Below the pieces are notes generated by a model, which was not told the DNA's origin, did not search any database, and saw only the letters and a program-made list of their open reading frames with translations. A program made the position numbers and the translations under genes. This document shows, in pieces, positions 34,868 through 39,598 of a stretch of DNA of 39,598 bases. How positions within the stretch are numbered: the first letter of the stretch is position 1; each line of letters starts with the position of its first letter. This DNA is from Byssochlamys sp. IMV 00236 (taxonomy: Eukaryota; Ascomycota; Eurotiomycetes; Eurotiales; Thermoascaceae), in contig MSJH02000195.1 in NCBI GenBank assembly GCA_001931875.2, positions 1-39,598 of the forward strand, read 5' to 3'.

Positions 34868-36533
34868 ATGGCTGCCAACTATAATCAAGACGGAAATATG
34901 GGAAGGCCTCGACAAGGAGGCAATATACCGTTTTCTAAAATGGTATTTGACGGAAAAAGAATGAGAAAAGCAATTCAAAGAAGAACAGTAGATTATAATC
35001 ACAGTGTTGCGAGATGGATGCAGGTAAACATGGAAAAGAAAAAAGAGAGAAATTAATAATAACATATTCTCTCTTTAGGAACGAGTATGGATACGTGATA
35101 AAAGAGATATCAAGTTTCTAAGACCTGATCCCAACTTTATAATTGATGTAATGTTAAACACACACAGCTTGAATCATTGACCAACCAAAAAGACATTTTA
35201 TATATATAGCTTTTACCACCTGTTGCATATATTGATAATCCCATGAATTCGGTGACAACCAAATTTGTTCATACTTCAACCAACAAAGTGAGATACCCTG
35301 TGAATGTGGTGAAGGTAAAAAAGAAAAAAAGAAAGAAACTAGGTACGCATTGATTGACAATTATAATAGTGGACACCTGAAGGACGACGTTTGATCACTG
35401 GTTCTTCAAGTGGTGAATTCACTCTTTGGAACGGCCTTACATTCAACTTTGAAACCATTTTACAAGCACACGATTCAGCCGTACGCGCAATGAATTGGTC
35501 GCATAATGACAACTGGATGGTCACCGGTGACCACAGTGGAGTGATCAAGTATTGGCAGTCCAACATGAGTAACTTGAAGATGTTTCAAGGTCATAAAGAA
35601 GCGATCCGAGACTTGACATTTGCTCCTTCAGATACCCGCTTTGCCACTTGCTCGGATGACTCTATGATCAAGATTTGGGATTTCAATACAGGAACAGAAG
35701 AAAAGGCACTCTCGGGCCACGGTTGGGATGTCAAGTGCGTCGATTGGCATCCTTATAAGGCGTTGCTCGCTTCTGGTAGTAAAGATAACCTTATCAAGCT
35801 TTGGGATCCAAAAACAGCAAAGAATATTACAACATTGTAAAGAAAGATATAAAGAAAACTTAAAGACGCACTAACAAATCTATTCTTAGGCATGGACATA
35901 AAAATACAGTACTCGCATTACAGTGGAATCAAAATGGAAATTGGCTAGTCACTGCTGGTAGAGATCAGCTTGTTAAAGTATATGATATTCGAACCATGAA
36001 GGAATTACAAATCTTTAGAGGCCACAAGAAGGAAATTTGTTGTAATATATACATTTATACATATATGCTTTATGCAACATATTGATATTTTACCTTGTTT
36101 AGCTGCCAAATGGCATCCTCAACACGAAAGATTATTAGCCACAGGTGGTTCAGATGGTTCATTGATGTTTTGGATGGTAGGTCAAGATCAACCTGCAGGA
36201 GAACAAGAAACGGCACATGAATCAAATGTTTGGTCTTTAGACTGGCATCCTGTTGGCCATATCTTGGTATCTGGCTCAAACGATCATACAACTCGCTTCT
36301 GGACTCGACCACGTCCTGGTGAGTTATCGACAGGCAAGTTTGATTCTAGCCAACAATTTGAGGAAGAACAAGTACCTTCTAAACCAGAGCATGATCAAAG
36401 ACAGCAATATACAGAATTACCACCATTTAGACCCAACATCATGCCCTCTCAAAATAAACTAGAACCACCACCCTTCAGACCTGCAGGTGCACGAAGAAAG
36501 TATTGGCCAGAGGCGCCGGTAAAGAATTATTGA
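34868..36533 (+). CDS. PFS2: WD40 polyadenylation factor, Pfs2/WDR33-like, right copy
   Basis: Exons: 34868-35023, 35079-35147, 35210-35314, 35370-35836, 35890-36041 and 36103-36533. The 459-residue product has seven WD40 blades and the two PPFRP motifs in the tail. It converges on the right DHX35-like copy with 37 bp between stop codons, with AATAAA at 36552-36557. Confidence 0.92.
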
Positions 36534-36570
36534 TAAAAGTATATAAATGTAAATAAAACCAAGACTTTAT

Positions 36571-39028
<2,458 letters not shown>

Positions 39029-39294
39029 TGACTGAAAAAAAAAAAGAGATCTATGAGCTCGATTGACTGTATATTTTTAGAAATAAAAAAAACGGAAAAT
39101 TGTTTTATTCATAACAACAAAACTCATTTTCATTTAAATAAAAGAAATTTGACCACGTTAAATAAATAAAATAAGGTATAAATATGAGAAACAAAGACCC
39201 TTATTCTCTTTTTTCGTTTTTTATATTGAATTTGTAAAGGTGGAAATGGAAGGGGGTTATCAATATTACAGAAAGTGGTGTTGCCAGTATTATC
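39029..39294. other. AT-rich divergent spacer, right copy
   Basis: Mirror of 305-570, between the helicase start (minus) and the edge frame (plus). No clear core promoter element was seen. Confidence 0.4.
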
Positions 39295-39570
39295 ATGGAG
39301 CAGGCAGGTGTAGTCGCCTTGATGGTAGTAATGCAGCAAGATCTTAGTCAGTCAGGCGTGGCTGAGGCTTCCTGGCTCGCTCATTGGGCCATCGTCTGCA
39401 ACAAGGCTTGCATGTTTGGCTTCATTAAGCCGGACTACCATTGGGTTCACAAGGCTTGCCAGATTTGGACGACTTACGCCAGGAGAACGCGAAATTGCTT
39501 TTGCTCAGTCTTGAGCGCTTTCAAGGCTTCCAACGTTTCCACACAAGCCATCTACATTTTTAATGTGTGA
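39295..39570 (+). CDS. Unrecognised open frame at window edge, right copy
   Basis: This 91-codon frame is identical to 29-304 and runs toward the right window end. The frame stays open upstream of the ATG (reading ITESGVASII), so the true start or an upstream exon may lie nearer the helicase gene. It has the same weak ARM/HEAT resemblance and possible late frameshift as the left copy. Confidence 0.3.
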   Translation: MEQAGVVALMVVMQQDLSQSGVAEASWLAHWAIVCNKACMFGFIKPDYHWVHKACQIWTTYARRTRNCFCSVLSAFKASNVSTQAIYIFNV

Positions 39571-39573
39571 GCG

Positions 39574-39598
39574 TTTTTTTTTTTTTTTTTTTTTTTTT
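39574..39598. repeat. T25 homopolymer at right window end
   Basis: This is the exact mirror of the A25 tract at the left end. The same tract closing both ends means that both arms stop at the same genomic position. Confidence 0.9.

Overview
The window is one giant inverted repeat. Bases 1-19776 are mirrored as the reverse complement in 19823-39598 (base i pairs with base 39599-i), around a 46-base non-palindromic centre at 19777-19822. Every open reading frame pair matches residue for residue with no length change, and the non-coding stretches I compared by eye also match. The only arm differences I found are two single bases beside the centre (19762/19837 and 19774/19825). The window begins with 25 A and ends with 25 T, so the mirror holds to the last base. 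It therefore holds one 19.8-kb gene set twice, either as a real fold-back palindrome or as an assembly or library product.

The genes are eukaryotic nuclear and fungal. They carry many 44-78 nt introns with GTAAGT-like donors and CTAAC/CTAAT-like branch sites, AATAAA signals after stops, AT-rich spacers and long glutamine tracts. A DHX35-type helicase, a syntaxin-6-type SNARE, and GLI/ZIC-like zinc fingers in a compact intron-rich genome suggest an early-diverging fungus, most likely Mucoromycota (Mucorales-like). This placement is inference.

Left arm, from the outer end to the centre: (1) an incomplete GC-richer open frame at the edge (29-304, minus); (2) DHX35-like spliceosomal DEAH helicase (571-3028, plus); (3) Pfs2/WDR33-like polyadenylation factor (3066-4731, minus), convergent with 2 and only 37 bp away; (4) glucosamine-6-phosphate deaminase (4829-5922, minus); (5) syntaxin-6/Tlg1-type Qc-SNARE (6319-7300, plus); (6) Drs2-type P4-ATPase lipid flippase (7460-11810, plus); (7) CUE-domain ubiquitin-binding protein (11927-13583, plus); (8) tandem-CWCH2 zinc-finger transcription factor (14763-17392, plus); (9) an intronless isochorismatase-family hydrolase (18790-19347, minus). 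The right arm repeats these in reverse order and on opposite strands, so the two hydrolase copies fire away from each other across the centre.

The genes are ordinary housekeeping functions: splicing and 3'-end formation (2, 3), amino-sugar catabolism (4), Golgi/endosome traffic and membrane asymmetry (5, 6), ubiquitin-linked sorting or autophagy (7) and transcription (8). They do not form a pathway. The unusual thing is the architecture: an imperfect short hairpin at the exact centre, with perfect identity outside it, is what fold-back priming at a pre-existing short inverted repeat would leave. Exon limits come from reading splice sites and frame by eye; all eight gene models close in frame.
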